Part shown: positions 17,338 to 17,567 of the stretch, one piece after another | Numbering within the stretch: the stretch's first letter is position 1 | How the letters are laid out: each line of letters opens with the position of its first letter | DNA from: Paraglomus occultum | Taxonomy: Eukaryota; Glomeromycota; Glomeromycetes; Paraglomerales; Paraglomeraceae | Length of the DNA stretch: 17,567 nt | Assembly: GCA_910592205.1 (NCBI GenBank) | Contig: CAJVPJ010000750.1 | Location: 1-17,567 of the forward strand | Direction: 5' to 3' | The notes under the pieces: model-generated | Told to the model about the DNA's origin: nothing | Seen by the model: only the letters and a program-made list of their open reading frames with translations | Databases searched by the model: none | Position numbers and translations under genes: made by a program

Positions 17338-17567
17338 TCACTTTCCTTGTCTGCTGCAAAAAGACCACGTCCAAAAAATCTGTGTATGATAATTGTCGTG
17401 TGCCGAGCAGTGCGCTTGCATAAGTTGGATAATGGACGTTACAGCAGCATTATTAGTGACAAAGTTGTCGCTCTCATTCTCACACAAAACATTGTGATAT
17501 GTGTTATCACGCACGCCATACACAGATTTTTTGGACGTGGTCTTTTTGCAGCAGACAAGGAAAGTGA
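17338..17567. mobile_element. MITE-like element with perfect inverted repeats of at least 51 bp (right end at window edge)
   Basis: Positions 17338-17388 and 17517-17567 are exact reverse complements over all 51 bases. The arm begins TCACTTTCCTTGTCTGCTGC and ends AAATCTGTGTATG. The 128-bp interior does not continue the pairing and holds no gene. The right arm runs to the last base of the window, so the arms may be longer and the target duplication cannot be read. Perfect identity suggests recent insertion, or arms kept equal by conversion. A non-autonomous DNA transposon (MITE) is the simplest reading. A fold-back element or two inverted gene fragments are alternatives. The family is not recognised. 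Confidence 0.7.

Overview
The window looks like nuclear DNA of an early-diverging fungus, most likely an arbuscular mycorrhizal (Glomeromycotina) genome. It is AT-rich with short GT-AG introns of about 70-115 nt. It carries a PHO84-type phosphate-transporter relative, fragments of Tigger/pogo and mariner transposons, a eukaryotic tRNA-Ser, and much sequence without genes. The taxon is an inference from gene content and style, not from a marker gene.

Layout. 1-457: 3' end of a Tigger/pogo element, with the transposase C-terminus and its end repeats. 747-2889: an intact four-exon gene for a 527-residue phosphate:H+ symporter-family protein, with a duplicated TATA-bearing promoter motif and a poly(A) signal. 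4227-4725: a decayed secreted ML-domain (NPC2/Der-p-2-like) gene broken by three frame changes. 5472-5708: a cysteine-rich open fragment of doubtful status. 7182-9551 (minus strand): a three-exon gene for a 597-residue nuclear-looking protein, with a conserved-looking helical N-terminal part and a long Ser/Thr-rich, microsatellite-encoded C-terminal part. 10286-10612 and 11310-11341: simple and minisatellite repeats. 11664-11742: a short segment with strong start context and splice-like flanks that I cannot assign. 12769-12879: three tandem 35-39 bp repeats. 14549-14630 (minus strand): tRNA-Ser(CGA). 15290-16048: a degenerate mariner copy. 17046-17121: a hairpin cluster. 17338-17567: a short element bounded by perfect 51-bp inverted repeats that run to the window edge.

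There is no operon logic: the two intact protein genes look independent and lie in a transposon-rich setting. The most interesting points are (i) the transporter keeps the family scaffold but has lost four of the six residues that hold phosphate in the structurally known relative, and (ii) its second intron is a perfect 15-bp hairpin that begins exactly at the 5' splice site and ends directly before an AG. I found no clearly new multi-gene system.
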